DNA from: Phascolarctobacterium succinatutens CAG:287
Lineage (GTDB): Bacteria; Bacillota; Negativicutes; Acidaminococcales; Acidaminococcaceae
Assembly (NCBI RefSeq): GCF_000434895.1
Contig: NZ_FR892762.1
Span: 1 to 24,903 of the forward strand
DNA length: 24,903 bases
Direction of reading: 5' to 3'
The notes beneath the pieces are model-generated. The model saw only the letters and a program-made list of their open reading frames with translations. It ran no database searches and had not been told where the DNA came from. The position numbers and the translations under genes are program-made. Shown here piece after piece: positions 7,805 through 14,800 of this stretch (within the stretch, counting starts at the first letter, position 1; the number at the start of each line of letters is the position of its first letter).

Positions 7805-8819
7805 AGAGCAGAAGGATGTATATATTTTAGGTATTGAAAGCAGCTGTGATGAAACTGCTGCTGCCGTAGTAAAGAATGGTCGTGAGGTGCTGAGCAATAT
7901 TATTTCCTCACAAATTGTTATTCATCGTAAATTTGGCGGCGTTGTGCCGGAAATTGCTTCCCGTAAGCATATCGAGAACATTATGCCGGTTATTGACGAG
8001 GCTTTGTCTCAGGCAGGCGTCGGCATGGAGCAGATAGATGCTGTTGCCGTTACCTATGGACCTGGTCTGGTCGGCGCGTTGCTTGTCGGCCTTTCGGCCG
8101 CCAAGGCGCTGGCCTGGGCAACGGATAAACCGTTGATAGGTGTCAACCATCTTGAAGGCCACGTATTTGCCAATTTTTTGGCAGACAGCGAGCTGAAGCC
8201 GCCGTTTATGGCGTTGGTTGTCAGTGGCGGTCATACGGCGCTGCTGAAGGTTACCGGCTACAACAGCTTTGAGCTTTTGGGACAGACGCGTGATGACGCA
8301 GCAGGCGAAGCCTTCGATAAGATTGCCCGCGTTATGGGGCTGCCTTATCCCGGCGGTCCGGAAATTGAGCGTCTGGCATTGGACGGCAATGACCAGGCAA
8401 TTGATTTTCCGGTAGCACGTCTGGATAAGCCTTACGAGTTCAGCTTCAGCGGTCTGAAATCTGCTGTAATCAATTATCTGCACAACCAGCAGCAGGCAGG
8501 TCGTGAGGTGAACCGCAGCGACGTGGCGGCATCCTTCCAGCGTGCAGTTGTGGATGCACTGGTTAAGGAAGCAGTACATGCTATGCAGCATACCGGTTAT
8601 AACAAAATTGTTTTGGCCGGAGGTGTTTCTGCCAACAAAACACTGCAAAACACGCTGGCCAAGGCTATGGAGGGGATTGGCGCCCAGCTGGTACACCCGA
8701 CACCAATTTTGTGTACCGATAATGCCGTAATGATTGCCTGTCGTGGGTATTTTATGTATCAGGCGGGTAGCTTCAGTCCATTGGATTTAAACGCTAATCC
8801 ATCGTTGAAATTAGGCTAG
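7797..8819 (+). CDS. tsaD: tRNA N6-adenosine threonylcarbamoyltransferase TsaD
   Basis: TsaD transfers the threonylcarbamoyl group from TC-AMP to A37 of tRNA. The 340-residue protein is full length and has the ASKHA features: LGIESSCDETAAAVV at the N-terminus, metal-binding HLEGHVFANF (His118 and His122), VVSGGHTALL, FDKIARVMGLPYPGGPEIE, FSFSGLKSAV and the last metal ligand in CTDNAVMIA. The start is the ATG in the AAAGAAGGAGCAGGCC context inside the end of rimI. No hairpin terminator is visible after the stop. A cluster of DnaA-box-like 9-mers begins 27 bases downstream. tsaC, which makes TC-AMP, is not in this window. Confidence 0.97.
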   Translation: MNKEQKDVYILGIESSCDETAAAVVKNGREVLSNIISSQIVIHRKFGGVVPEIASRKHIENIMPVIDEALSQAGVGMEQIDAVAVTYGPGLVGALLVGLSAAKALAWATDKPLIGVNHLEGHVFANFLADSELKPPFMALVVSGGHTALLKVTGYNSFELLGQTRDDAAGEAFDKIARVMGLPYPGGPEIERLALDGNDQAIDFPVARLDKPYEFSFSGLKSAVINYLHNQQQAGREVNRSDVAASFQRAVVDALVKEAVHAMQHTGYNKIVLAGGVSANKTLQNTLAKAMEGIGAQLVHPTPILCTDNAVMIACRGYFMYQAGSFSPLDLNANPSLKLG

Positions 8820-8846
8820 ACAAATGTCTTTTATGGTGTATAAGCC

Positions 8847-8960
8847 TGTGGATATTGTGGATAATTTGGAAATATCCCTATATAAGCGCATTAATGTTGT
8901 GGAAAAGCTTGTGGATATAGTGGATAAAATAGTGGATTAATCAGAAAAAGCTGTGGAAAG
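8847..8960 (-). promoter_or_regulatory. cluster of DnaA-box-like 9-mers, all in one orientation
   Basis: Seven 9-mers close to TGTGGATAA (complement of the DnaA box TTATCCACA) lie in 114 bases. They are TGTGGATAT 8847-8855, TGTGGATAA 8856-8864 (exact consensus), TGTGGAAAA 8898-8906, TGTGGATAT 8910-8918, AGTGGATAA 8919-8927, AGTGGATTA 8931-8939 and TGTGGAAAG 8952-8960. A degenerate eighth (TTTGGAAAT) follows directly at 8865-8873. Boxes 1-2 and 4-5 abut with no gap. The region lies between tsaD and the histidine kinase ATG at 8988. It may titrate DnaA, or let DnaA control the downstream two-component genes. No dnaA, dnaN or rpmH is near, so it is not an obvious oriC. Confidence 0.75.
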
Positions 8961-8987
8961 GACGACAGCAGGAAGAAGAGGGGAAAC

Positions 8988-10379
8988 ATGCTGAGTAATT
9001 TAACAGCAGAACAAAGAAATAGTTTACAAGCTATGCCACAGGTGCTCGGCTTGGCAGCAGATATAGCGCATGCTGCTGTGACAATTTATCTGCCGGGAGA
9101 AAATAAAAAGTTTTTAAATGTTTATAAGCAGGAACAGCCGATGACTCAGGTTGGCAATGTGCGTCCTGATATGACAGGGCGACGTGTGCGGGCGGTTGAA
9201 GAACCGCTTGTAGCGCGTGTGCTGCAGAAAAATGTGCCTGTCAACGGCAAGCGGGAGTGGGCCCTGGGTATGTTCAGCAGCCTGAAGGTTTTCCCGCTGC
9301 GCGACAGTCGTGGCCATTGCTATGGCGCTGTCAGCTTTGAAAGTGCTGCTCCTGATGATATTATTATTGCCCAGGCGTTGGAGCTTTTGTGCAGCCTGCG
9401 CCAGGATGTGAGCAATAACAATAACTATCGCCGTCTGCTGCCTTCTGACGGCATTATGGTGGTAGATACCAACAGAGTGATTATTGCTGCCAATAATCGT
9501 GCGCGACACATGTTTGACGTGATGGATATTTCCCACCTTGTTGGCTGCCGTACTAATGATGTTGCTATCAACTGGCCGCTTGTTGGCATGGTTATGGAAA
9601 CTGGCACGGCAGAAAGCAAGGAGTTTACCATGCATGGGCTGTTGCTTTCTATACGCATTCTTCCGGTAATACCAAGGCCGAAGGCCGGTTGTGCAATTGT
9701 CATTTTGCAGGATATCACTGAGCTGCGCAAAAAGGACGAGGAGCTGCTGATAAAATCTGTCGTAATCAAAGAGATTCATCACCGCGTAAAGAATAATCTG
9801 CAGACTATTGCCAGTCTTCTGCGCTTGCAGGAGCGCCGCGCGCAGTGTGATGAAACCAAAATAGTTTTGCGTGACTGCGTCAACAGAGTCAACAGCATCG
9901 CAATTGTGCATGAATATCTTTCGCAGCAGGATGCCGGGCTGATTGATGTCGGTAAAGTAGCTAAGGGAATTTATCAGGCGATTATCAGCAGCATGCTGAA
10001 TCCTGAATTTATGCTGCATGCTGATTTTAAAGCAGATCCTGTACAGCTGCCGTCGGACAAGGCGACGAGCATTGCGTTGATTTTAAACGAATTGCTGCAG
10101 AATACTATAGAACATGCTTATGAAGGGCGCATGAGCGGCAGTCTGCAGGTGCGTTTTACAGAAGAGAGCAAACAGTACGTTTTGTCAATTGCTGATGACG
10201 GAGTTGGTCTTCCGGAAGGTTTTTCCTTAAATAGCAGTCGTCATAGCTTAGGCCTGAAAATAATCAAGACAATGGCGGAAGCAGACCTGCAGGGAAGCTT
10301 CCGCTTGACGAATCGTGAGGATGGCGGTACACTTGCTTTAGTAACAATTCCAAAGGAGGGGCTGGAAGATGTTAAATAA
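8988..10379 (+). CDS. PdtaS/EutW-like sensor histidine kinase (HisKA_2 type)
   Basis: This soluble 463-residue kinase has no membrane segments. The first 145 or so residues look like the GAF-like H_kinase_N sensor of PdtaS (TGRRVRAVEEPLVARVL, FPLRDSRGHCYGAVSFE). A PAS-like domain follows at about 150-245 (SDGIMVVDTNRVIIAANNRA, ending VILQDITELRKKDEE). The HisKA_2 dimerisation box is IKEIHHRVKNNLQTIASLL, with the phospho-accepting residue in the His264-His265 pair. The ATPase domain has LILNELLQNTIEHAY (N box) and IADDGVGLP (G1). The last 11 bases overlap the ANTAR regulator gene. In characterised relatives the signal is ethanolamine or another small ligand; here it is unknown. The DnaA-box cluster occupies its upstream region. 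Confidence 0.9.
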   Translation: MLSNLTAEQRNSLQAMPQVLGLAADIAHAAVTIYLPGENKKFLNVYKQEQPMTQVGNVRPDMTGRRVRAVEEPLVARVLQKNVPVNGKREWALGMFSSLKVFPLRDSRGHCYGAVSFESAAPDDIIIAQALELLCSLRQDVSNNNNYRRLLPSDGIMVVDTNRVIIAANNRARHMFDVMDISHLVGCRTNDVAINWPLVGMVMETGTAESKEFTMHGLLLSIRILPVIPRPKAGCAIVILQDITELRKKDEELLIKSVVIKEIHHRVKNNLQTIASLLRLQERRAQCDETKIVLRDCVNRVNSIAIVHEYLSQQDAGLIDVGKVAKGIYQAIISSMLNPEFMLHADFKADPVQLPSDKATSIALILNELLQNTIEHAYEGRMSGSLQVRFTEESKQYVLSIADDGVGLPEGFSLNSSRHSLGLKIIKTMAEADLQGSFRLTNREDGGTLALVTIPKEGLEDVK

Positions 10380-10956
10380 ACTGAGAATATTATTGGCAGA
10401 TGACGAAGCTATTTTGCGTCTTGATTTACGCGAAATGCTGGCAGATGCCGGTCATGACATAGTAGGTGAGGCTGCGAACGGACAGGAGGCAGTGAAGCTG
10501 GCTGCAGAATTAAAGCCGGATTTTATCATCATGGACGTAAAAATGCCCGTCATGGATGGTATTACGGCCGCAAAAATCATTGCTGCCGATAATATTGCAC
10601 CGGTATTACTGTTGACAGCATACAGTCAGCAGGATATTGTTGAGCAGGCATCTGAGGCAGGCGTTATTGCTTATCTTGTTAAGCCTGTGCGTGAGGAACA
10701 GCTCTTTCCGGCAATGGAGATTGCAGCCAAGCGCTTTCAGGAAATGCAGAAGCTTAATCTGGAGCTTGACAAGCTGAAGGAAAGTCTGGAGACACGTAAG
10801 CTGTTAGACCGTGCCAAGGGGATTCTGATGACAGCGCATGGCATGACGGAACAGGAAGCGTATCGTAAGATGCAGCAGTTCAGTATGGCTAAACGTATCA
10901 GCCTGAAGGAACTTGCGGAAAGCATTATTGCCGCGGCGGCGAAGAAGCAAGGATAA
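10369..10956 (+). CDS. ANTAR-domain response regulator (PdtaR/EutV-like antiterminator)
   Basis: The 195-residue protein has a receiver domain at about 5-120, with the acidic pair at 11-12 (LADDEA), phospho-acceptor Asp56 (IIMDVKMP), Thr in LLTAY and Lys in LVKPV. A short coiled linker follows, then an ANTAR RNA-binding domain at about 135-190 (LLDRAKGILMTAHGMTEQEA). ANTAR regulators bind paired small hairpins in nascent mRNA and prevent terminator formation. An AAAGGAGG ribosome site lies within the end of the kinase gene, so the two are coupled. No convincing dual-hairpin target was recognised in this window, so the regulated genes are probably elsewhere. The kinase/ANTAR pairing itself is clear. 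Confidence 0.94.
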   Translation: MLNKLRILLADDEAILRLDLREMLADAGHDIVGEAANGQEAVKLAAELKPDFIIMDVKMPVMDGITAAKIIAADNIAPVLLLTAYSQQDIVEQASEAGVIAYLVKPVREEQLFPAMEIAAKRFQEMQKLNLELDKLKESLETRKLLDRAKGILMTAHGMTEQEAYRKMQQFSMAKRISLKELAESIIAAAAKKQG

Positions 10957-10960
10957 GCTA

Positions 10961-10988
10961 AAAGAGCAGTACGAACTGCTCTTTTTTT
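10961..10988 (+). terminator. terminator after the ANTAR regulator
   Basis: A perfect 10-bp stem (AAAGAGCAGT / ACTGCTCTTT) with loop ACGA ends in a run of seven T. Confidence 0.95.
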
Positions 10989-11101
10989 GTGCTCAAGCAG
11001 AATTTTGAACCTGCGAAGCAAAAAAATAGAGCGCTGAAGCATGTTTTTGAGGGTGTGAAGCTGAATTTGCGACAAATTTGTAAAAAACAGCAAAAAAGTA
11101 C

Positions 11102-11129
11102 TTGCATTTTTTCCTAATATGGATATAAT
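11102..11129 (+). promoter_or_regulatory. promoter of groESL
   Basis: TTGCAT (11102-11107) and TATAAT (11124-11129) are 16 bases apart. They lie just upstream of the CIRCE element and about 97 bases before groES. The stretch between the preceding terminator and this promoter (10989-11101) shows no other recognisable feature. Confidence 0.8.
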
Positions 11130-11140
11130 AAGAATTGTGG

Positions 11141-11167
11141 TTAGCACTCAGAGTAAAAGAGTGCTAA
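11141..11167 (+). promoter_or_regulatory. CIRCE operator (HrcA binding site)
   Basis: The site is a perfect match to the CIRCE consensus: TTAGCACTC at 11141-11149, nine spacer bases, GAGTGCTAA at 11159-11167. It starts 12 bases after the -10 box, over the transcription start. HrcA is therefore expected to repress groESL at normal temperature; hrcA is not in this window. Confidence 0.98.
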
Positions 11168-11225
11168 TAACCAAGAAGCAAATTACTCTCACGTTAGTAA
11201 GAATACTCGAAAGGGGTTATGAAAA

Positions 11226-11519
11226 ATGTTAAATTTAAAACCTTTGGCTGATCATGTTATTGTTGAGGCTGTAGTAGTAGAAGAAAAAACCGCCAGCGGT
11301 ATTTTCTTGCCGGACACCGCTGTAAAAGAAAGACCGCAACAAGGTAAAGTGCTGGCAGTTGGCGCTGGTAAATATGACCACGGCGTATTTGTAAAACCTT
11401 CTGTTAAGGTTGGCGATGAAGTAATTTTCGCTAAATATAATGGCACTCCTATTAAACATGAAGGTAAGGAATATCTGATTCTCAATGAGCGTGATTTATT
11501 CGCTGTAATCGAGAAATAA
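11226..11519 (+). CDS. groES: co-chaperonin GroES
   Basis: GroES is the heptameric lid of the GroEL folding chamber. The 97-residue length is standard. The mobile loop region is seen in VVEEKTASGIFLPDTAVKERPQQG, and GKVLAVGAGK and VGDEVIFAKYNGTPIKHEGKEYLIL are typical beta-barrel segments. An AAAGGGG ribosome site precedes the ATG. The gene is first in the CIRCE-controlled unit. It is followed after 108 bases by groEL, with no hairpin terminator seen between them. Confidence 0.98.
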   Translation: MLNLKPLADHVIVEAVVVEEKTASGIFLPDTAVKERPQQGKVLAVGAGKYDHGVFVKPSVKVGDEVIFAKYNGTPIKHEGKEYLILNERDLFAVIEK

Positions 11520-11627
11520 TTTTTGGCGTTGCAGAAAGCACCGTCTGCGTCGTTATCGGTACTGCACAAAGCACGGCGCAAATCAATATGTAGTTTAATA
11601 ATAAAGTAACTTAAGGAGCGATATAAA

Positions 11628-13259
11628 ATGGCTAAACAAATCCTGTTTAATGAAGAAGCTCGTCGCAGCCTGGAGCGTGGCGTAAATGCTCTGGCTGACG
11701 CTGTAAAAGTAACCCTCGGTCCTAAAGGCCGTAACGTTGTACTGGAAAAGAAATTCGGCGCACCGACCATCACCAATGACGGTGTAACCATTGCCCGCGA
11801 CATCGAACTGGAAGATCCGTTTGAAAACATGGGCGCACAGCTGGTTAAAGAAGTATCCATCAAAACCAACGATGTTGCCGGCGACGGCACCACCACTGCT
11901 ACCGTTCTGGCACAGGCTATGATTAACGAAGGCATGCGCAACGTTGCTGCCGGCGCTAACCCGATGGTTCTGAAAAAAGGTATCAAAAAAGCAGTTGACG
12001 TACTGGTTGACGAACTGAAAAATGTTTCCCAAAAGGTTGAAACCAAGGCTGCAAAAGCACAAGTTGCTTCCATCTCCGCAGCTGACGACGAAATCGGTAA
12101 CCTGATTGCCGACGCTATGGAAAAAGTTGGCGACGACGGTGTTATCACTGTTGAAGAATCCAAGACCATGGAAACTCATCTGGAAACTGTTGAAGGCATG
12201 CAGTTCGACCGTGGCTACATTTCCCCGTACATGGCAACTGACGCAGATAAAATGGAAGCTGTACTGAGCAATCCGTACGTATTCATTACCGACAGAAAAA
12301 TCACCATGATTGCCGACATTATGCCGGTTCTGGAAAAAGTTGTTCAAAACGGCGGCGAACTCTTAATCATCGCTGAAGATGTTGAAGGCGAAGCACTGGC
12401 AACCCTGGTTGTTAACAAACTGCGTGGCACCTTCAAGGCTGTTGCTGTTAAAGCTCCTGGCTTCGGCGACCGTCGTAAAGCAATGCTGCAGGATATCGCT
12501 ACTCTGACCGGTGCAACCGTTATTAGTGAAGAAGTTGGCCGTAAACTGGACAGCGCAAGCATGGCAGACCTTGGCCGCGCAGGTCAGGTTCGTGTAACCA
12601 AAGAATTGACCACTATCGTTGACGGCCTGGGTGATAAAGATGCTATTGCTGCACGCGTTGCTCAAATCCGTGCACAAATTCCGGAAACCACTTCTGATTT
12701 CGATAAAGAAAAACTGCAAGAACGTTTGGCTAAACTGGCTGGTGGCGTAGCTGTTATCAAAGTTGGCGCTGCTACCGAAGTTGAGCTGAAAGATAAAAAA
12801 CTGCGCATTGAAGATGCTCTGAACGCTACCCGCGCTGCTGTTGCTGAAGGCATTGTTGCCGGCGGCGGTACTGCTCTGCTGCAAGTACAGCCTGCTCTGG
12901 CAAAAATCAAAGCTACCGGCGATGAGAAGACCGGCGTAGAAATCGTTAAACGCGCTATTGAAGAGCCTGTTCGTCAAATCGCTTACAACGCTGGCCTGGA
13001 AGGCGCTGTTATCGTTGATACCATTAAACGCAGCCGCAAAGGCTATGGCTTCAACGCTCTGACCGAAGAGTATGTTGACATGATCGAAGCAGGTATCGTT
13101 GACCCGACTAAGGTTACCAGAAGCGCACTGCAAAATGCTGCAAGCATCGCTTCTATGGTTCTGACCACTGAATCCATCGTAGCTGACAAACCTGTTAAGG
13201 AAGGCGCTACTATGCCGGCAATGCCTCCGATGGGCGGCGGCATGCCCGGTATGATGTAA
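11628..13259 (+). CDS. groEL: chaperonin GroEL
   Basis: GroEL is the 60-kDa tetradecameric ATP-driven chaperonin. The 543-residue protein shows the usual landmarks: VTLGPKGRNVVLEKKFGAP near the N-terminus, NDVAGDGTTTATVLAQAM for ATP binding, GFGDRRKAMLQDIA in the apical domain, and AAVAEGIVAGGGTALL in the second equatorial part. It ends with the Gly-Met-rich tail GGGMPGMM. TAAGGAG lies before the ATG. Codon choice is more uniform than in the neighbouring genes (for example CTG for Leu), as expected for a highly expressed gene. Its control comes from the CIRCE site ahead of groES. Confidence 0.99.
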   Translation: MAKQILFNEEARRSLERGVNALADAVKVTLGPKGRNVVLEKKFGAPTITNDGVTIARDIELEDPFENMGAQLVKEVSIKTNDVAGDGTTTATVLAQAMINEGMRNVAAGANPMVLKKGIKKAVDVLVDELKNVSQKVETKAAKAQVASISAADDEIGNLIADAMEKVGDDGVITVEESKTMETHLETVEGMQFDRGYISPYMATDADKMEAVLSNPYVFITDRKITMIADIMPVLEKVVQNGGELLIIAEDVEGEALATLVVNKLRGTFKAVAVKAPGFGDRRKAMLQDIATLTGATVISEEVGRKLDSASMADLGRAGQVRVTKELTTIVDGLGDKDAIAARVAQIRAQIPETTSDFDKEKLQERLAKLAGGVAVIKVGAATEVELKDKKLRIEDALNATRAAVAEGIVAGGGTALLQVQPALAKIKATGDEKTGVEIVKRAIEEPVRQIAYNAGLEGAVIVDTIKRSRKGYGFNALTEEYVDMIEAGIVDPTKVTRSALQNAASIASMVLTTESIVADKPVKEGATMPAMPPMGGGMPGMM

Positions 13260-13312
13260 GCTGCAGACCGGATGTCAAAATTGTATAATATAGCTTGAGT
13301 AGGCTATAGATT

Positions 13313-13354
13313 GCACACTCTGTTACTGATTTGGTAGCAGGGTGTGCTTTTTTT
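13313..13354 (+). terminator. terminator after groEL
   Basis: A 14-bp stem (13313-13326 with 13334-13347, two G-T pairs, loop TGATTTG) is followed by seven or more T. Confidence 0.93.
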
Positions 13355-13427
13355 GTTACAAAAAAGCTGATGTGAAAAATTATCTAGGTATTAGTGTAGT
13401 CTAATTATGTTTTTTTGCTGGCAAATA

Positions 13428-13436
13428 TGCTATAAT
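13428..13436 (+). promoter_or_regulatory. extended -10 promoter for the chromate-type transporter genes
   Basis: TGC-TATAAT at 13428-13436 is an extended -10 element, 34 bases before the ATG. No good -35 hexamer is visible, only a T-rich stretch at about 13408-13416. Confidence 0.55.
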
Positions 13437-13470
13437 AATTTCATTCTATAGACAGAAGGAGCTGTTGATA

Positions 13471-14037
13471 ATGGGTGAAGCTGCAGCCGAAAAAGATTTT
13501 TACTGGAAGCTGTTTAAATCGACCTTTATAATTAGTGCCTTTACTATCGGCGGCGGTTTTGTCATCATTCCGTTGCTGAAGGCCAAATTTGTTGATGAGT
13601 ATAAATGGATGGATGATAAGGAAGCGTTGAATCTTGTGGCGATTGCACAGTCTGCACCGGGTGTTGTGGCAGCCAATGCGGCAATCAGCATGGGCTACAA
13701 GCTTGGCGGTATCCGCGGTACGCTTACTGCTTTGCTGGCAACGATTTTGCCGCCACTGATTACCCTGAGCGTTATTTCCTATGCTTATGATGCCTTTGCG
13801 CATAACCAATATATTCAGCTGGTTTTGAAGGGCATGCAGTGCGGCGCGACGGCTATTATCATCAATGTAGCGATTGACCTGCTCAAAAAGGAGCTGAAGA
13901 AAAAATTGGCACTGCCGTTTTTGATTATTATCGGTACCTTTATTGCCAATTATTTCTTTAATATAAATCTGATGTATGCAGTAATTGTGGATGCTGTTAT
14001 CGGCTTCTTCCTGCTGCGTGACAAAAAGTACGCGTAA
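13471..14037 (+). CDS. chrA: chromate transporter family protein, first half-size subunit
   Basis: This is a 188-residue single-domain member of the CHR family, an inner-membrane transporter. Characteristic segments are FIISAFTIGGGFVIIPLL, AIAQSAPGVVAANAAISMGY and the GTLTALLATILPPL helix, with several further hydrophobic stretches. ATG at 13471 is preferred over the in-frame TTG at 13465 because AAGGAG at 13456-13461 is well spaced only from the ATG. The second half follows after 12 bases. In other bacteria such short CHR pairs work together as a bipartite transporter. Whether chromate is the physiological substrate is unproven, and many anaerobes carry this pair. Confidence 0.9.
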   Translation: MGEAAAEKDFYWKLFKSTFIISAFTIGGGFVIIPLLKAKFVDEYKWMDDKEALNLVAIAQSAPGVVAANAAISMGYKLGGIRGTLTALLATILPPLITLSVISYAYDAFAHNQYIQLVLKGMQCGATAIIINVAIDLLKKELKKKLALPFLIIIGTFIANYFFNINLMYAVIVDAVIGFFLLRDKKYA

Positions 14038-14049
14038 GGAGGCAGCGAG

Positions 14050-14619
14050 ATGTATATTTATTGGGAGCTTTTCTGGAGCTTTGTTAAGGTTGGTGCCTTT
14101 TGCGTCGGCGGCGGTTATGCTTCGATGCCGTTGATTCAGGCGGAGGTTATTGAAAATCATGCATGGATGACTATGCCGCAGTTTATTGATATTTTTACGA
14201 TTTCGCAGATGACGCCGGGTCCTATCGGTATCAATGCGGCGACGTTCGTCGGTACAAAGGTTGCAGGCTTGCCCGGTGCTGTTGCGGCAACTGTGGGCTT
14301 TGTTTTCCCTTCGGTGTTTATTGTACTGGCACTCGCAAAATTATTCTTTAAATATGGCGATATCGGTCCGATTCGCGGTATTCTGAACGGCCTGCGTCCT
14401 GCGGTTGTGGCACTCATCTGCTCTGCCGGATTGAGCTTTGTAATGCTGGCGCTGTGGAATACGGAAACACTGCCGAAGGATTTTACCAAGGTGGATTTGC
14501 TTGGCTGCATTGTGCTGCCAATTTCCCTGTGGTGTATCCGTCATAAGGTAAGCGTTATCCGTACACTGTGCATGAGCGGTGTTTTGGGCTTGATTTTGGG
14601 TATTGCGGGTATTCGCTGA
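14050..14619 (+). CDS. chrA: chromate transporter family protein, second half-size subunit
   Basis: The 189-residue partner of the preceding gene repeats the same domain plan. It has FVKVGAFCVGGGYASMPLIQ at the N-terminus, the motif SQMTPGPIGINAATFVG, and a row of hydrophobic helices to the end. It starts with ATG after the GGAGGC ribosome site that follows the first subunit. The two proteins differ in sequence, so they are ancient paralogues and not a recent duplication. They probably insert with opposite topology to form a heterodimer, as proposed for short CHR pairs; that is inference. Confidence 0.9.
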   Translation: MYIYWELFWSFVKVGAFCVGGGYASMPLIQAEVIENHAWMTMPQFIDIFTISQMTPGPIGINAATFVGTKVAGLPGAVAATVGFVFPSVFIVLALAKLFFKYGDIGPIRGILNGLRPAVVALICSAGLSFVMLALWNTETLPKDFTKVDLLGCIVLPISLWCIRHKVSVIRTLCMSGVLGLILGIAGIR

Positions 14620-14632
14620 TAATTAATGTAAT

Positions 14633-14679
14633 AGCGCGCTGCGCTGTGAGCTTCGGCTTGCGGCATGGCGTGCTTTTTG
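14633..14679 (+). terminator. terminator after the chromate-type transporter genes
   Basis: A long hairpin with a TTCG loop has arms at 14633-14651 and 14656-14674. It has one mismatch and several G-T pairs, and TTTTT follows. Confidence 0.85.
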
Positions 14680-14689
14680 TTACACTCAT

Positions 14690-14716
14690 GTTAACTTAAG
14701 TAAATTAACGGTTGAC
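14690..14716 (+). promoter_or_regulatory. upstream BirA-type operator of bioB
   Basis: GTTAACT at 14690-14696 and GGTTGAC at 14710-14716 are separated by exactly 13 bases. The right half-site overlaps the -35 box, the same arrangement as at bioY. One base of the left half deviates from the palindrome. Confidence 0.65.
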
Positions 14717-14740
14717 GCAAGCGGAATTCTGCTATATAAT
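14712..14740 (+). promoter_or_regulatory. promoter of bioB
   Basis: TTGACG (14712-14717) and TATAAT (14735-14740) with a 17-base spacer form a near-consensus promoter. The expected start is near 14747. Confidence 0.88.
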
Positions 14741-14747
14741 AGATACA

Positions 14748-14774
14748 GTTAACCAACGAATAGTGTCGGTTAAC
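14748..14774 (+). promoter_or_regulatory. BirA-type operator over the bioB transcription start
   Basis: A perfect palindrome, GTTAACC (14748-14754) and GGTTAAC (14768-14774), has a 13-base spacer and starts at the predicted +1. BirA is the biotin-sensing repressor and biotin-protein ligase. Its sites in Bacillota have this GTTAAC / GTTAAC form with a spacer of this order. Confidence 0.85.
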
Positions 14775-14800
14775 TACTAAGGTTAGGGATGTGAATTACA

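Noticed and set aside
8820..8987. Chromosomal replication origin (oriC)
   Set aside because: The DnaA-box cluster is striking but dnaA, dnaN, rpmH, gidA and similar genes are absent, and no clear unwinding element is seen. A non-origin DnaA cluster is the safer reading.
11520..11627. A separate promoter or terminator between groES and groEL
   Set aside because: No stem with a T run and no good -35/-10 pair was found, so the two genes are best read as one operon.
14633..14800. Riboswitch in front of bioB
   Set aside because: The only strong hairpin belongs to the terminator of the preceding genes. The leader after the promoter is short and is explained by an operator.
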